Source: Anaerosacchariphilus hominis
GTDB lineage: Bacteria; Bacillota; Clostridia; Lachnospirales; Lachnospiraceae
Direction: 5' to 3'
Assembly (NCBI RefSeq): GCF_014290175.1
Contig: NZ_JACOOR010000001.1
Coordinates: 310,001-374,000, forward strand
Length of the DNA: 64,000 bases
Shown here piece after piece: positions 8,327-16,060 of this stretch. The translations under genes were made by a program, and so were the position numbers. The first letter of the stretch is position 1. Each line of letters starts with the position of its first letter. The notes under the pieces were generated by a model that saw nothing but the letters and a program-made list of their open reading frames with translations, was not told the origin of the DNA and made no database searches.

Positions 8327-9151
8327 TTAACCGAGGAAGCCGATAGCTCCACCGATAAATCCGATTAAGAACAGCACAAGAAGTACTGTGGTAACCTTCT
8401 TACCCTTAACCTGCATCCAGTAAGCAAGCAGTGTCATCATAAGGGGTACGAAAGACGGAACGATCTTGTTCAGGATTGCGCCGAAGTCCAGAGTCGTTGT
8501 GGTCATTTCGATCTGTAATACTGCGGAAATACCAACGTATTTTACGATCATAGCGCCCAGACAGAACATACCAACAATACCGATTGCAGTTGTTACAGTC
8601 TTTACGAAGCCGCCTTCCAGGAAACGGTCAACGGAATCAGCACCCAGCTTGTAACCACGCATGAACATGTAATATGTAATACCGAAGTCAAAGCCGAAAG
8701 CAAGGAGCCAGTAAGCCCAAGCGCCTGCGATCATACCCTGCATAGCCCATGCAAGAGTGATGCTCAGGAAAATCGGTTTCATCAGACCTGCCCAAACGGT
8801 ATCACCGATACCAGCCAGAGGTCCCATCAGAGCGGTCTTGATCTCAGTGATCAGTCCGCCGTCTACGCCGCCTTCCGGATCGGTTGCATAAGCTTCCTCC
8901 AGAGCGACTACCATACCGGGAATAATAGCTCCCCAACGGGGCTCTGTATTGAAATACAGCATCTGACGCTGACATCCCTCGATAATCTTTTCTTTATTGT
9001 CTCCGTACAGTTTCTGGAAAACAGGTCCGAGCATTGAAGTCATAGCGCCGGCCTGCAGTCTCTGATAGTTATATGTCATATGAGAGGATACAAACCAGGT
9101 CAATGCTGCCTTCTGTACATCTTTTTTTGTCAGCACTTTTGCTTCAGCCAT
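8327..9151 (-). CDS. PTS mannose/fructose/sorbose family IID component
   Basis: Membrane subunit that forms the sugar channel with IIC. The 274-residue protein shows the family signature near the start (the segment with NYQRLQAGAM), PRWGAIIPGMV and the LMGPLAGIGDTVW motif, and ends with hydrophobic helices. Length matches IID proteins (about 270-285). Its ATG is 2 bp after the IIC stop with AAGGAG upstream, so the two are translated together. Confidence 0.94.
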   Translation of the reverse strand: MAEAKVLTKKDVQKAALTWFVSSHMTYNYQRLQAGAMTSMLGPVFQKLYGDNKEKIIEGCQRQMLYFNTEPRWGAIIPGMVVALEEAYATDPEGGVDGGLITEIKTALMGPLAGIGDTVWAGLMKPIFLSITLAWAMQGMIAGAWAYWLLAFGFDFGITYYMFMRGYKLGADSVDRFLEGGFVKTVTTAIGIVGMFCLGAMIVKYVGISAVLQIEMTTTTLDFGAILNKIVPSFVPLMMTLLAYWMQVKGKKVTTVLLVLFLIGFIGGAIGFLG

Positions 9152-9153
9152 GA

Positions 9154-9903
9154 TTATTCAACTCCTTTCTCTGCATCTCTGCCGAAACCAAGCTTAATAA
9201 GAATGAATGCAAGGCAGCCGCCTACACATGCAAACATCAGCAGGTCGGTAAGTCCTGTGTAAGCTGCGATAGCAAATCCAAGAATGAAGAACGGAAGCAG
9301 TTCTTTCTTGTACATGAATTTCAGCAGCATACTCATACCAAGTGCAGGAAGCAGTTTACCTGTGGCTGCAAGACCATTCATAGCCCATGTGGGCAGGAAG
9401 TCGATGAACTGCTGAATCAGGTCGCCGCCGTACAGTGCGATAAGGAATACCGGAACTGCACGAAGCAGAAGTACCAGAGCAGGTCCACCCAGGAACTGCA
9501 GTGTACGGATACCCTTCCAGTCGCCCTTTGCGGCCAGAACATCCATACGTGTCGGCCAGATAGAAGCCAGTGTCATGTATGCTACGTGTACATAGTTGCC
9601 CAGCAGACCGATAGGTACTGCGAAAGCTACTGCTGTATCCAGGGACATACCGCCCTTGATAGCTACGAATGTACCAAGCAGACCAGCCCAGTACAGGTCG
9701 GATGCGTTAGCGCCACCTGCGCTGATCCATCCCAGATAAGAAACGTTGATTGTTGCACCAATGATAGTACCCTGTACCGGGTCGCCGTAAATCAGACCTA
9801 CCCAGAAGCCTGCCATTACCGGCTCACGGAACATGTACCAGTGACACGGTCCCTGAATACCATTCAGAAGTGCTAACAGAGCCATTAATAAAGCTTGTAC
9901 CAT
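9154..9903 (-). CDS. PTS mannose/fructose/sorbose family IIC component
   Basis: Polytopic membrane protein of about 249 residues with several hydrophobic helices; the family motif region GDPVQGTIIGA and the ISAGGANASD segment are visible. Together with IID it transports the sugar. Start set at 9903, where AAGGAGGG precedes the ATG; the ATG at 9927 lies upstream of that site. The substrate cannot be read from the sequence. Confidence 0.93.
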   Translation of the reverse strand: MVQALLMALLALLNGIQGPCHWYMFREPVMAGFWVGLIYGDPVQGTIIGATINVSYLGWISAGGANASDLYWAGLLGTFVAIKGGMSLDTAVAFAVPIGLLGNYVHVAYMTLASIWPTRMDVLAAKGDWKGIRTLQFLGGPALVLLLRAVPVFLIALYGGDLIQQFIDFLPTWAMNGLAATGKLLPALGMSMLLKFMYKKELLPFFILGFAIAAYTGLTDLLMFACVGGCLAFILIKLGFGRDAEKGVE

Positions 9904-9987
9904 AATCTTTTCCCTCCTTGTCTTCATAACCTTTGGTACGCTTTTTATTTAAACTGTTGCCAGTTTTCGAAAGTAAGTGGGAACCCC

Positions 9988-10473
9988 TTAGAACTTCTTC
10001 AGGGCCTCCTCAAGCGGGAACTCTGCGTCTTCCGGAATCGGCTGGAGGAATACGTTTACTCCTGCGTCGCTGATCTCCTTCAGCTGCTCAGCCTCGAGCT
10101 TGGACATCACAACGTTCTTGTAAACGTTCTTCTTGTCGCCAGCGCCCTCGATGCCGCCTACCTGCAGGGACGGATATGCGATACCTGCCTTGCATGCGCG
10201 AAGTGCTGTGTCAGTGTTCTTGAACAGAATGATCAGGCTCTTGGTCGGGAACTCTCCGGCTTTCCACTTTGCTGCTGCGCTCTCTACGCTTTCTACGGTT
10301 ACTTCGATACCTGCAGGAGCTGCGCCCAGAAGGATCTTCTTCAGCAGTGCACTGGAAGCGGAACGGTCGTCGATTACTACGATTGCCTCGGTGTCATATT
10401 TCTTTGCCCATCTTGTCATTACCTGTCCGTGAATGAGTCTGAAGTCAATTCTTGTCAGTTTTAAGTTATCCAT
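9988..10473 (-). CDS. PTS mannose/fructose/sorbose family IIB component
   Basis: Cytosolic protein of 161 residues that passes phosphate from IIA to the sugar. The active His is in RLIHGQV (residue 15), with the following TRW as in ManX/LevE-type IIB domains, and VDDR-like VIDDRSASS further on. Length is standard for a stand-alone IIB. AAGGGG lies just before the ATG. First of the four PTS genes in the order B-C-D-A. Confidence 0.94.
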   Translation of the reverse strand: MDNLKLTRIDFRLIHGQVMTRWAKKYDTEAIVVIDDRSASSALLKKILLGAAPAGIEVTVESVESAAAKWKAGEFPTKSLIILFKNTDTALRACKAGIAYPSLQVGGIEGAGDKKNVYKNVVMSKLEAEQLKEISDAGVNVFLQPIPEDAEFPLEEALKKF

Positions 10474-10513
10474 ATTACTTACCCCTTTTCTCTTATTCTT
10501 TCCTTGAGATTAT

Positions 10514-11173
10514 TTAGCTAAAAGACTTTGCGATGGCCACAAATCTCTTTGCGCGTTCTGTTAACTCAGCGTAGTTGCCTGCGTCACGCAGCTTCTTGTC
10601 TACCAGCTGACTGCTTATGCCTGCGCCTGCGAAGCCGATCTCCAGATACTGCTTGAAGGTCTCCTCGGTTACGCCTACGGTTGCCAGGAACTTTACGTGA
10701 TGAATCGGCGCGTAAATATCCTTGCAGTACTTGATTCCCAGAGTTCCTGCCGGGAACAGTTTAATGAAGTCTGCTCCTGCCTCGTCTGCAGCGCAGATTT
10801 CGGTGGGTGTCATACAGCCCGGAATGGATACCAGACCCTGTGCCAGTGTCTCTTTTACTACTGCCTCGTTGAAGTTCGGTGATACGATGAACTTCGCTCC
10901 CGCGTCCTTCGCGTTTCTTACCTGCTCTACGGTCAGAACAGTTCCCACGCCCAGAAGCAGCTCGCCCTTGAACTTGGCGTCCAGTGCCTGGATGGTCTCC
11001 TTGGTCTTTACCAGGGTATTCGGGTCTGCCGGGTCATAGGTAATCTCGAAAGCACGGATGCCGCCTTCAAACAGGGCCTCAGCCAGCTTCATCAGATCCT
11101 CGCCGTAGATACCGCGGGTGATGACCATCATTTTGTTCTCTTCGATGATTTTGATTGTGTTCTCTCTGCTCAT
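10514..11173 (-). CDS. KDPG/KHG-type class I aldolase (copy 2)
   Basis: Second Eda/KdgA-family aldolase of the operon, 219 residues from the chosen start. The Schiff-base Lys is in IKLFPAG, the Glu in FEITYD and the substrate loop GVGTVL. It differs from copy 1 in most positions, so this is not a recent duplication, and it too lacks the Arg that follows the Glu motif in E. coli Eda. Start taken at 11173 (GAGGAG upstream); ATG at 11203 has none. Two different aldolases in one operon suggest two stereoisomeric substrates or two successive cleavages. Confidence 0.87.
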   Translation of the reverse strand: MSRENTIKIIEENKMMVITRGIYGEDLMKLAEALFEGGIRAFEITYDPADPNTLVKTKETIQALDAKFKGELLLGVGTVLTVEQVRNAKDAGAKFIVSPNFNEAVVKETLAQGLVSIPGCMTPTEICAADEAGADFIKLFPAGTLGIKYCKDIYAPIHHVKFLATVGVTEETFKQYLEIGFAGAGISSQLVDKKLRDAGNYAELTERAKRFVAIAKSFS

Positions 11174-11232
11174 TTTTTCAAGTCTCCTCTCAATGTTCCA
11201 CAATGTTTACAGTTTCTGTTTCATTTTCTTAC

Positions 11233-12153
11233 TTATTTAAAATACTTTAATACGTTCTCCGCCGCCATCTCGGACACCTTCTTGATGGCTCCCGTGGTAA
11301 CCGCTCCCATGTGAGGCGTCAGCACCGTGTTCGGATAAGAAGCAAGCTTCGTATCTACCTGTGGCTCATCCTTCATAACATCTGCGCCGTATCCGGCGAT
11401 CCAGCCGTTCTCCAGAGCCTTGTACAGGGCGTCATGGTCTACCAGATCCGCCCGGGCCGTGTTGATAACGATAGCCGTATTCTTGCAGCTCTTGAATGCC
11501 TCTTCATTCATGAACTGATGGAACTCCGGTGTGGCCGGTACATGCAGTGTAATGAAATCACATTCCTTTAGTATAGTAGAAACATCTGCTTTCCGGATGT
11601 GATACTCTTCCATGAATGCTTCGTCATAGTAAACATCAAAGCCATAGATTTCACAGCCGAAACCGCTTACGCGCTTTGCTACGCCCTTTCCGATGGCGCC
11701 CAGGCCAATGATTCCGACCTTACTTTCATTTAAATCAAGAGAAGTTTCTTTTTTCCAGATGCCTTCTTTCATGTGGGCGTCCGCCGTATTAATATGATGT
11801 GCCACATTCAGCATCAGGGCTACCGCATGGTCAGCCACTGCGTCGCTGTTGGCTCCCCGGGTGATTTCCAATGGAATGTTCCGTTTCTTCAGAGCTTCCA
11901 TATCAATGTTGTCACAGCCTACGCCGTAACGGGAAACCACTTTCAAATCCGGGCACTGTTCCAGAACCTTCTCGCTTAATACCTCTGTGCCAAGAATCAC
12001 TGCGTCCTTGCCTTTCAGCTCTTCTGTCAGTTCCTCTTCGGTCATGATTCTTTTATACTTATTGGTAGTGATTGTGAAGCCTGCGTTCTCAAGCTTCTCA
12101 AAAACACTCTTATCTGCCGAACCGAATGAGTTGGATGTAATTAACAAGTTCAT
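11233..12153 (-). CDS. D-isomer-specific 2-hydroxyacid dehydrogenase (copy 2)
   Basis: First gene of the PTS operon. The 306-residue NAD-dependent dehydrogenase has GLGAIGKGVA with an Asp at the end of β2 (GFDVYYD), and the catalytic Arg (NTARAD), Glu (KDEPQ) and His (TPHMGA). It is only distantly like copy 1 and has no ACT domain. GGAAGGAG upstream of the ATG supports the start. Expression is probably controlled from the 283-bp region shared with the divergent regulator. Reduction of a 2-keto acid or oxidation of a 2-hydroxy acid are both possible. Confidence 0.85.
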   Translation of the reverse strand: MNLLITSNSFGSADKSVFEKLENAGFTITTNKYKRIMTEEELTEELKGKDAVILGTEVLSEKVLEQCPDLKVVSRYGVGCDNIDMEALKKRNIPLEITRGANSDAVADHAVALMLNVAHHINTADAHMKEGIWKKETSLDLNESKVGIIGLGAIGKGVAKRVSGFGCEIYGFDVYYDEAFMEEYHIRKADVSTILKECDFITLHVPATPEFHQFMNEEAFKSCKNTAIVINTARADLVDHDALYKALENGWIAGYGADVMKDEPQVDTKLASYPNTVLTPHMGAVTTGAIKKVSEMAAENVLKYFK

Positions 12154-12304
12154 TTCTGAGTCGTCTCCTTCCTTTTCGTCATTTCGACTATATCCGTTTT
12201 AGCATATCCTCTCTTTCTTGTCAAATTCACGAATTCTCTGGTTTTGTGTAACACGCATTTCCGCGCTCAGGGGACTTGATTTTTGCCAATTTTCCAATTA
12301 TCCC

Positions 12305-12333
12305 TTGTTTTTTCTGGTTAGTGTGTGTATAAT
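12305..12333 (+). promoter_or_regulatory. σA promoter of the LevR-like regulator gene
   Basis: TTGTTT (12305-12310), 17-bp spacer, TATAAT (12328-12333). The -10 box lies inside the left arm of an inverted repeat, so a protein bound there would cover it. Confidence 0.6.
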
Positions 12334-12358
12334 TTATCCATCAGTGTTAATTATACAC
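12325..12358. promoter_or_regulatory. Inverted repeat, probable operator in the divergent promoter region
   Basis: Perfect 10-bp arms, GTGTATAATT at 12325-12334 and AATTATACAC at 12349-12358, 14 bp apart. Each arm contains TATAAT when read outward, so both divergent transcripts may be controlled here, although no good minus-strand -35 box matches. The GTGTA half-site recurs in GTGTAACAC (12245-12253) and in the palindrome at 14766-14790. A weaker dyad just downstream, AAAACGC/GCGTTTT at 12361-12376, resembles a cre site for CcpA with two mismatches. Confidence 0.6.
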
Positions 12359-12436
12359 GGAAAACGCCTGCGTTTTTACCAGAGTGTGTTTCATTTGCAC
12401 TGATAAACAACACTCATTTTTGGAGAAAAATTACCC

Positions 12437-14776
12437 ATGAACAGCAGAAAAGATATGATTTATGAGAAAATTGTGACATATACCAGGGAATCCATCCTGG
12501 ACAACTCCTTCTCATTTGAGCATTGCAACGCCTTTGACATCGCCGTGGAGCTGAAAATCGACCGAAGCAATGTATCCCGTATTCTGAACCAGCTTTTTAA
12601 CGACTATCTTCTTATTAAAATAAGCGGACGCCCCACCACCTATCTGTCCCGGGAGGTCATCGTAAATGAGTTTCGTTATTCCAAAGCCCCTCAGATCATT
12701 GCCAACCGGGAAGAGCTGAAGGAGCAGCTGGCCACCAATGAGCCTATGGCCGCTTCTTCTCTGCCCGATTTTCAAATCATTGGAAGCAATATCGGTGAAT
12801 CCCTTCATGAGGTCATCGATACCATTCTGCCCTGCTTCATCTATCCCCAGGCAGACATGCTGCTCTTTGTGCTCATGGGCGAGCCCGGCAGCGGCCGGAA
12901 GTATTTCTGCCGCCAGCTCTTTTCCTATGCTCTGAAAAAGAAGACCTTTCCCAAGCAAAGCACTTATGTGACCGTCTCTTGGCGGCCGGACGCGGAAAAC
13001 AACCAGTATCTCCTGAACGAACTGACTCCGGAGGCCACCGCCATGATCCTCATCGAGGTGGCAGATGAGATCACCGAGCGCAAAATTTATCGCATGAAGT
13101 CGGATATCTCCCATCTCTACTCCAACCAAGGCTGCCATCCACCCGTTATCATTTTCCTGGTGGACAGGGATACAGTCAAAGCGGATATTTTTTCCTCTCT
13201 GACTCCCTGCGTGGTCTCCTTCCCGAATCTGGCCCAGCGCCGGACCGTGGAGCGGCTGAAGATCATTCTGACCATCATGCAGGAGACGGCAGACTACAAC
13301 CATACCCAGATCCGCGTGAACCGGGATATTCTGACACGGCTGCTCTCTTCCCGGTATAAATACAATATTTCCCAGCTGCGAAGCGAGATCCATTACGCAG
13401 TGGCCGGGGCCCTTTACTACGCCCAGGGAAATACTGCTACCCTGCTTACAAACTCTCTTTCCGCCGGAGTCCGCAGCAGCCAGACGGAAAATCAGAATTA
13501 CCTGAATGAGATCACAGATTTTGTGGAGCATTCCATCCCGGAATTCATAGATCTCTATCCCGATACGGAGTGTACGATTCTGACCCTCCTTTCCTCGGAC
13601 AATATGAGCTCCGTCCTCACCACCCCCAGGAAAAAGAGCTTCGACGAGACCGTATGGGATGATGTGCTACACACAGATGTGACCCTGGACAATCAGATCC
13701 TGGAGGAACGGCTTCATTTCCTGCTGGGCTTCTGCTTCCAGCAGTCCCCCATCCGTTACGATATTCCCATGCTGAATCGGCTTTACGCCCTGATCTCCGA
13801 TATGATCCACGGCACCTTCAGCACCGGAAGTCTTCTGGAGGATGAGACTCTGCCCCAGTGTAGCCGCACTTCCTCCAAGCTGTCCGCCACTCTCATCGAC
13901 AAGATCGAGTCCTCCTTTAACGCGACTTTGCCCAAAAGCTCTGTCAACTACCTGCGTCTCTTCCTGGATCACGCCCTTCGGGCTCTGGATGAGAGCAATA
14001 TCATCTATGTCGTTGTTTCCTACGATCAGACACTGTCAGAGAACTATGCCACTTACCTGAACTATATATCCGGCACCCGCAGTTACTATGTGCTGCCCTT
14101 CGGGCCGGAGGATCAGCATCACTATCCGGCCTTTGTGAAGCGTTCTCAGAAGCTCATCGCAAACCTGAACGACTCCAAGGAGATCATCGTGGTCACTGAC
14201 AAGCCGCCTCTCACGAACCTGGCGACGCTCCTGGTAGCTGCCCTGAACCGTACCATCCTGTCTCTGTACCCCATCACTATGCCCATGCTGATGAGAACTC
14301 TTACCATCATGAAAGAGGACAACATGCACGCCCTTCCCACAGTGCGTAAAATCCTCTACAGCAAAAAAGAAACCATGAAGGAGTACAACGAGAAAATCAC
14401 CGGCTTCCCCAACGAATACATCAGCAAGCTTATTGCCCACCACTTTGAACGCTGCTTTGACGGAATTAATACGGTTCTGTCCTGTAAGATCCTCTACAAT
14501 ATCCTAAAAGATGTATTCGACTACTTCGGCTGTGAGCTGAAGACCGGTCTAGTATTGGAATTCCTGTTCCACGGAAACGCGGCTCTGTACCGAAGTACCC
14601 GTAACGAAACCGTCTGCGTGGACAAATTTGAAGAGCGCGTATCCGAGTGCGGCACCATCTACCAGATCCTGAATAAGCGAATCCACCAGTCCCGGGAGCT
14701 TTTGGCCCTGAATCTGGATGAAACCGAGGTACTTCTGCTCTGCGAGCTGCTTATTGATTACACAGACAGTGTGTAA
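12437..14776 (+). CDS. LevR-type PTS-responsive transcriptional regulator with degenerate AAA+ domain
   Basis: Likely regulator of the divergent PTS operon. The 779-residue protein has an N-terminal winged helix (about residues 10-75, IDRSNVSRILNQL), a AAA+-like domain (about 115-340), a first PRD-like region (about 370-440), an EIIA(Man)-like domain (about 530-620) and a C-terminal PRD (about 660-779, with His in FLFHGNAA). LevR-family activators work with σ54. Here the Walker A is GEPGSGRKY, with Arg where the Lys should be, and no GAFTGA loop is visible, so ATP-driven σ54 opening looks lost. The EIIA-like domain reads VVSYDQT where a phospho-His would be expected. I infer a DNA-binding regulator still sensing PTS phosphorylation through the last PRD and acting at a σA promoter. 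The ATG has only a weak GGAGAAAA site. Confidence 0.75.
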   Translation: MNSRKDMIYEKIVTYTRESILDNSFSFEHCNAFDIAVELKIDRSNVSRILNQLFNDYLLIKISGRPTTYLSREVIVNEFRYSKAPQIIANREELKEQLATNEPMAASSLPDFQIIGSNIGESLHEVIDTILPCFIYPQADMLLFVLMGEPGSGRKYFCRQLFSYALKKKTFPKQSTYVTVSWRPDAENNQYLLNELTPEATAMILIEVADEITERKIYRMKSDISHLYSNQGCHPPVIIFLVDRDTVKADIFSSLTPCVVSFPNLAQRRTVERLKIILTIMQETADYNHTQIRVNRDILTRLLSSRYKYNISQLRSEIHYAVAGALYYAQGNTATLLTNSLSAGVRSSQTENQNYLNEITDFVEHSIPEFIDLYPDTECTILTLLSSDNMSSVLTTPRKKSFDETVWDDVLHTDVTLDNQILEERLHFLLGFCFQQSPIRYDIPMLNRLYALISDMIHGTFSTGSLLEDETLPQCSRTSSKLSATLIDKIESSFNATLPKSSVNYLRLFLDHALRALDESNIIYVVVSYDQTLSENYATYLNYISGTRSYYVLPFGPEDQHHYPAFVKRSQKLIANLNDSKEIIVVTDKPPLTNLATLLVAALNRTILSLYPITMPMLMRTLTIMKEDNMHALPTVRKILYSKKETMKEYNEKITGFPNEYISKLIAHHFERCFDGINTVLSCKILYNILKDVFDYFGCELKTGLVLEFLFHGNAALYRSTRNETVCVDKFEERVSECGTIYQILNKRIHQSRELLALNLDETEVLLLCELLIDYTDSV

Positions 14777-14790
14777 ATATTACACACTGT
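14766..14790. promoter_or_regulatory. 25-bp perfect palindrome at the end of the regulator gene
   Basis: Arms ACAGTGTGTAA (14766-14776) and TTACACACTGT (14780-14790) around ATA, overlapping the regulator's stop codon. It shares the GTGTA..TACAC core with the operator-like repeat upstream. It could be a second operator or a weak terminator; the T-run after it is interrupted. Confidence 0.55.
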
Positions 14791-14796
14791 TTGCGC

Positions 14797-14825
14797 TTGA
14801 CTTTTTCCCATTTTTAGGATATATT
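14797..14825 (+). promoter_or_regulatory. σA promoter of the cold-shock gene
   Basis: TTGACT (14797-14802), 17-bp spacer, TATATT (14820-14825). It would give a leader of about 150 nt before the ATG at 14981, as is usual for cold-shock mRNAs. Confidence 0.7.
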
Positions 14826-14860
14826 GATATTGTTCAAATGTATTTTCGAAGAGGATTGAT

Positions 14861-14920
14861 TCACATGTTTTTGTAAGTCATCGTTCACTTTGATGCTTTA
14901 CAAAAACATGTGATTTTTTA
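14861..14920 (+). terminator. Terminator-like hairpin in the cold-shock leader
   Basis: Perfect 16-bp stem, TCACATGTTTTTGTAA (14861-14876) with its complement at 14898-14913, then TTTTTTATTTT; CATC/GATG in the loop can extend it. It lies downstream of the best promoter and upstream of the csp ribosome site, so it acts either as an attenuator of csp or as the regulator's terminator. Confidence 0.8.
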
Positions 14921-14980
14921 TTTTCAGGAAAATGCTCGGACACAAATTATATTTTCTATATTTATAGGAGGCTTCATTTT

Positions 14981-15187
14981 ATGAACAAGGGTACTGTTAA
15001 GTGGTTCAACGGAACAAAGGGATATGGCTTCATCACCAATTCTGAGACTGGCGAGGATGTATTCGTACATTTCACCGGCATCGTAGCTGATGGCTTCAAG
15101 ACTCTGGAGGAAGGCCAGTCCGTTACTTTCGATGTAACCGAGGGTAATCGCGGACCGCAGGCTACCAACGTTGTAGTTGTAGCGTAA
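14981..15187 (+). CDS. Cold-shock protein (CspA family)
   Basis: Single OB-fold RNA chaperone of 68 residues. RNP1-like KGYGFI and RNP2-like VFVHF are both present, along with the usual GTVKWFN start. It binds single-stranded RNA, melts secondary structure and can act as an antiterminator. TAGGAGG lies 9 bp upstream of the ATG. The gene stands alone between a strong hairpin in its leader and a bidirectional terminator. Which numbered csp paralogue it is cannot be told. Confidence 0.96.
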   Translation: MNKGTVKWFNGTKGYGFITNSETGEDVFVHFTGIVADGFKTLEEGQSVTFDVTEGNRGPQATNVVVVA

Positions 15188-15223
15188 GCTGTTTCGATAC
15201 AAAAGAGAAAGCACTCTTTGAGC

Positions 15224-15261
15224 GCAAAAAGGGGCGTCCCACATGGGGCACCCCTTTTTGC
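15224..15261. terminator. Bidirectional terminator between csp and the sigma-like gene
   Basis: GCAAAAAGGGG (15224-15234) pairs with CCCCTTTTTGC (15251-15261); the inner GTCCC/GGGGC continues the stem. A and T runs in the stem serve both converging genes. Confidence 0.8.
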
Positions 15262-15285
15262 CGCATCATACGCGTATCATGAGTG

Positions 15286-16056
15286 TTATTTCTGTTCTTC
15301 CGTGTCATTGCCATCGCCGGTTCCCTCACCGGCCAGCTTCAGCAGATCTTCGATCTCCTCCACGGGCATGTCCATGAATGCGGACAGTTCTTCCACGGAA
15401 ACCTGGCGCTCCAGCTCGCCGGACAGTTCTTTGATGCCGTCACTCAGCTCGTTTAAGCGATCCGCGATCAGTTCCCCTGCGGACTTCTCCGTCTGCTGAT
15501 CCTCCAACGCTTCGCTGACTGCTTTCTCAATCTCCTGTTTCAGATAATCCAGCGCTGCCACGTCCTCTCCGCGGAGTCCCAGGGTCTCCAGCGCCAGCAT
15601 CAGGCCGACATTGCCCTCCTGGATCAGATCTCCGATGGGCAGGCCCCTGCCTGCGTAATGCTTCGCAGTCTTCACCACCTCCGGCAAAAGCTGCTCCGTC
15701 AGATGGGCTTTCGCATCGCCGTCGCCGCTTTCCTCCACTTCCCGGCAGAGTTCCAGCAGAGCATCCTCTTCCAGTATCTTCAGGTAGCTTAAATCCTCCT
15801 CATACTGGTTCAAGAAGGTCTGCTCCTCTTCCGTCAAATCCAAAGTACCATTCTTTCCGTCCCCGGCCACAGACACATAACCCTCCACGGTAATCATTTT
15901 GGACGCCAGATAAGCAAATACCAGGTTGTACTGCTCTTCGGTCAGATCCATATCCTTCAAAAATGTCTTCACCGCATCGGTGCTGAGACGGTTATTATTG
16001 ATTTTTGCCAGCTCGCCCAGATCCTCCAGGCGCTTCTGGAACGCTTCTTTTTCCAT
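15286..16056 (-). CDS. Sigma-70-like protein lacking promoter-melting residues and region 4
   Basis: A 256-residue protein. Residues about 95-160 clearly resemble sigma region 2.1-2.2, including the GRGLPIGDLIQEGNVGLM core that binds the RNA polymerase clamp. The part that should follow (regions 2.3-2.4, rich in aromatic residues and ending in the -10 reading helix) is replaced by a charged helix without Trp, then a region-3-like segment (EELSAFMDMPVEEIEDLL) and an acidic end. There is no region 4. I infer that it can still touch core polymerase but cannot open or read a promoter. It ends 5 bp after the DUF3783 gene and appears to be in one unit with rlmD. Confidence 0.72.
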   Translation of the reverse strand: MEKEAFQKRLEDLGELAKINNNRLSTDAVKTFLKDMDLTEEQYNLVFAYLASKMITVEGYVSVAGDGKNGTLDLTEEEQTFLNQYEEDLSYLKILEEDALLELCREVEESGDGDAKAHLTEQLLPEVVKTAKHYAGRGLPIGDLIQEGNVGLMLALETLGLRGEDVAALDYLKQEIEKAVSEALEDQQTEKSAGELIADRLNELSDGIKELSGELERQVSVEELSAFMDMPVEEIEDLLKLAGEGTGDGNDTEEQK

Positions 16057-16060
16057 TTAT

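Noticed and set aside
12154..12436. σ54 (-24/-12) promoter for the PTS operon
   Set aside because: Expected from LevR-type regulation, but no GG-N10-GC pair was found in either direction; the nearest has a mismatch in the essential GG.
14766..14790. Palindrome as a clean intrinsic terminator of the regulator gene
   Set aside because: The stem is AT/GT-rich with a 3-base loop, and the following T-run is broken by GCGC; operator use fits better, though weak termination is possible.
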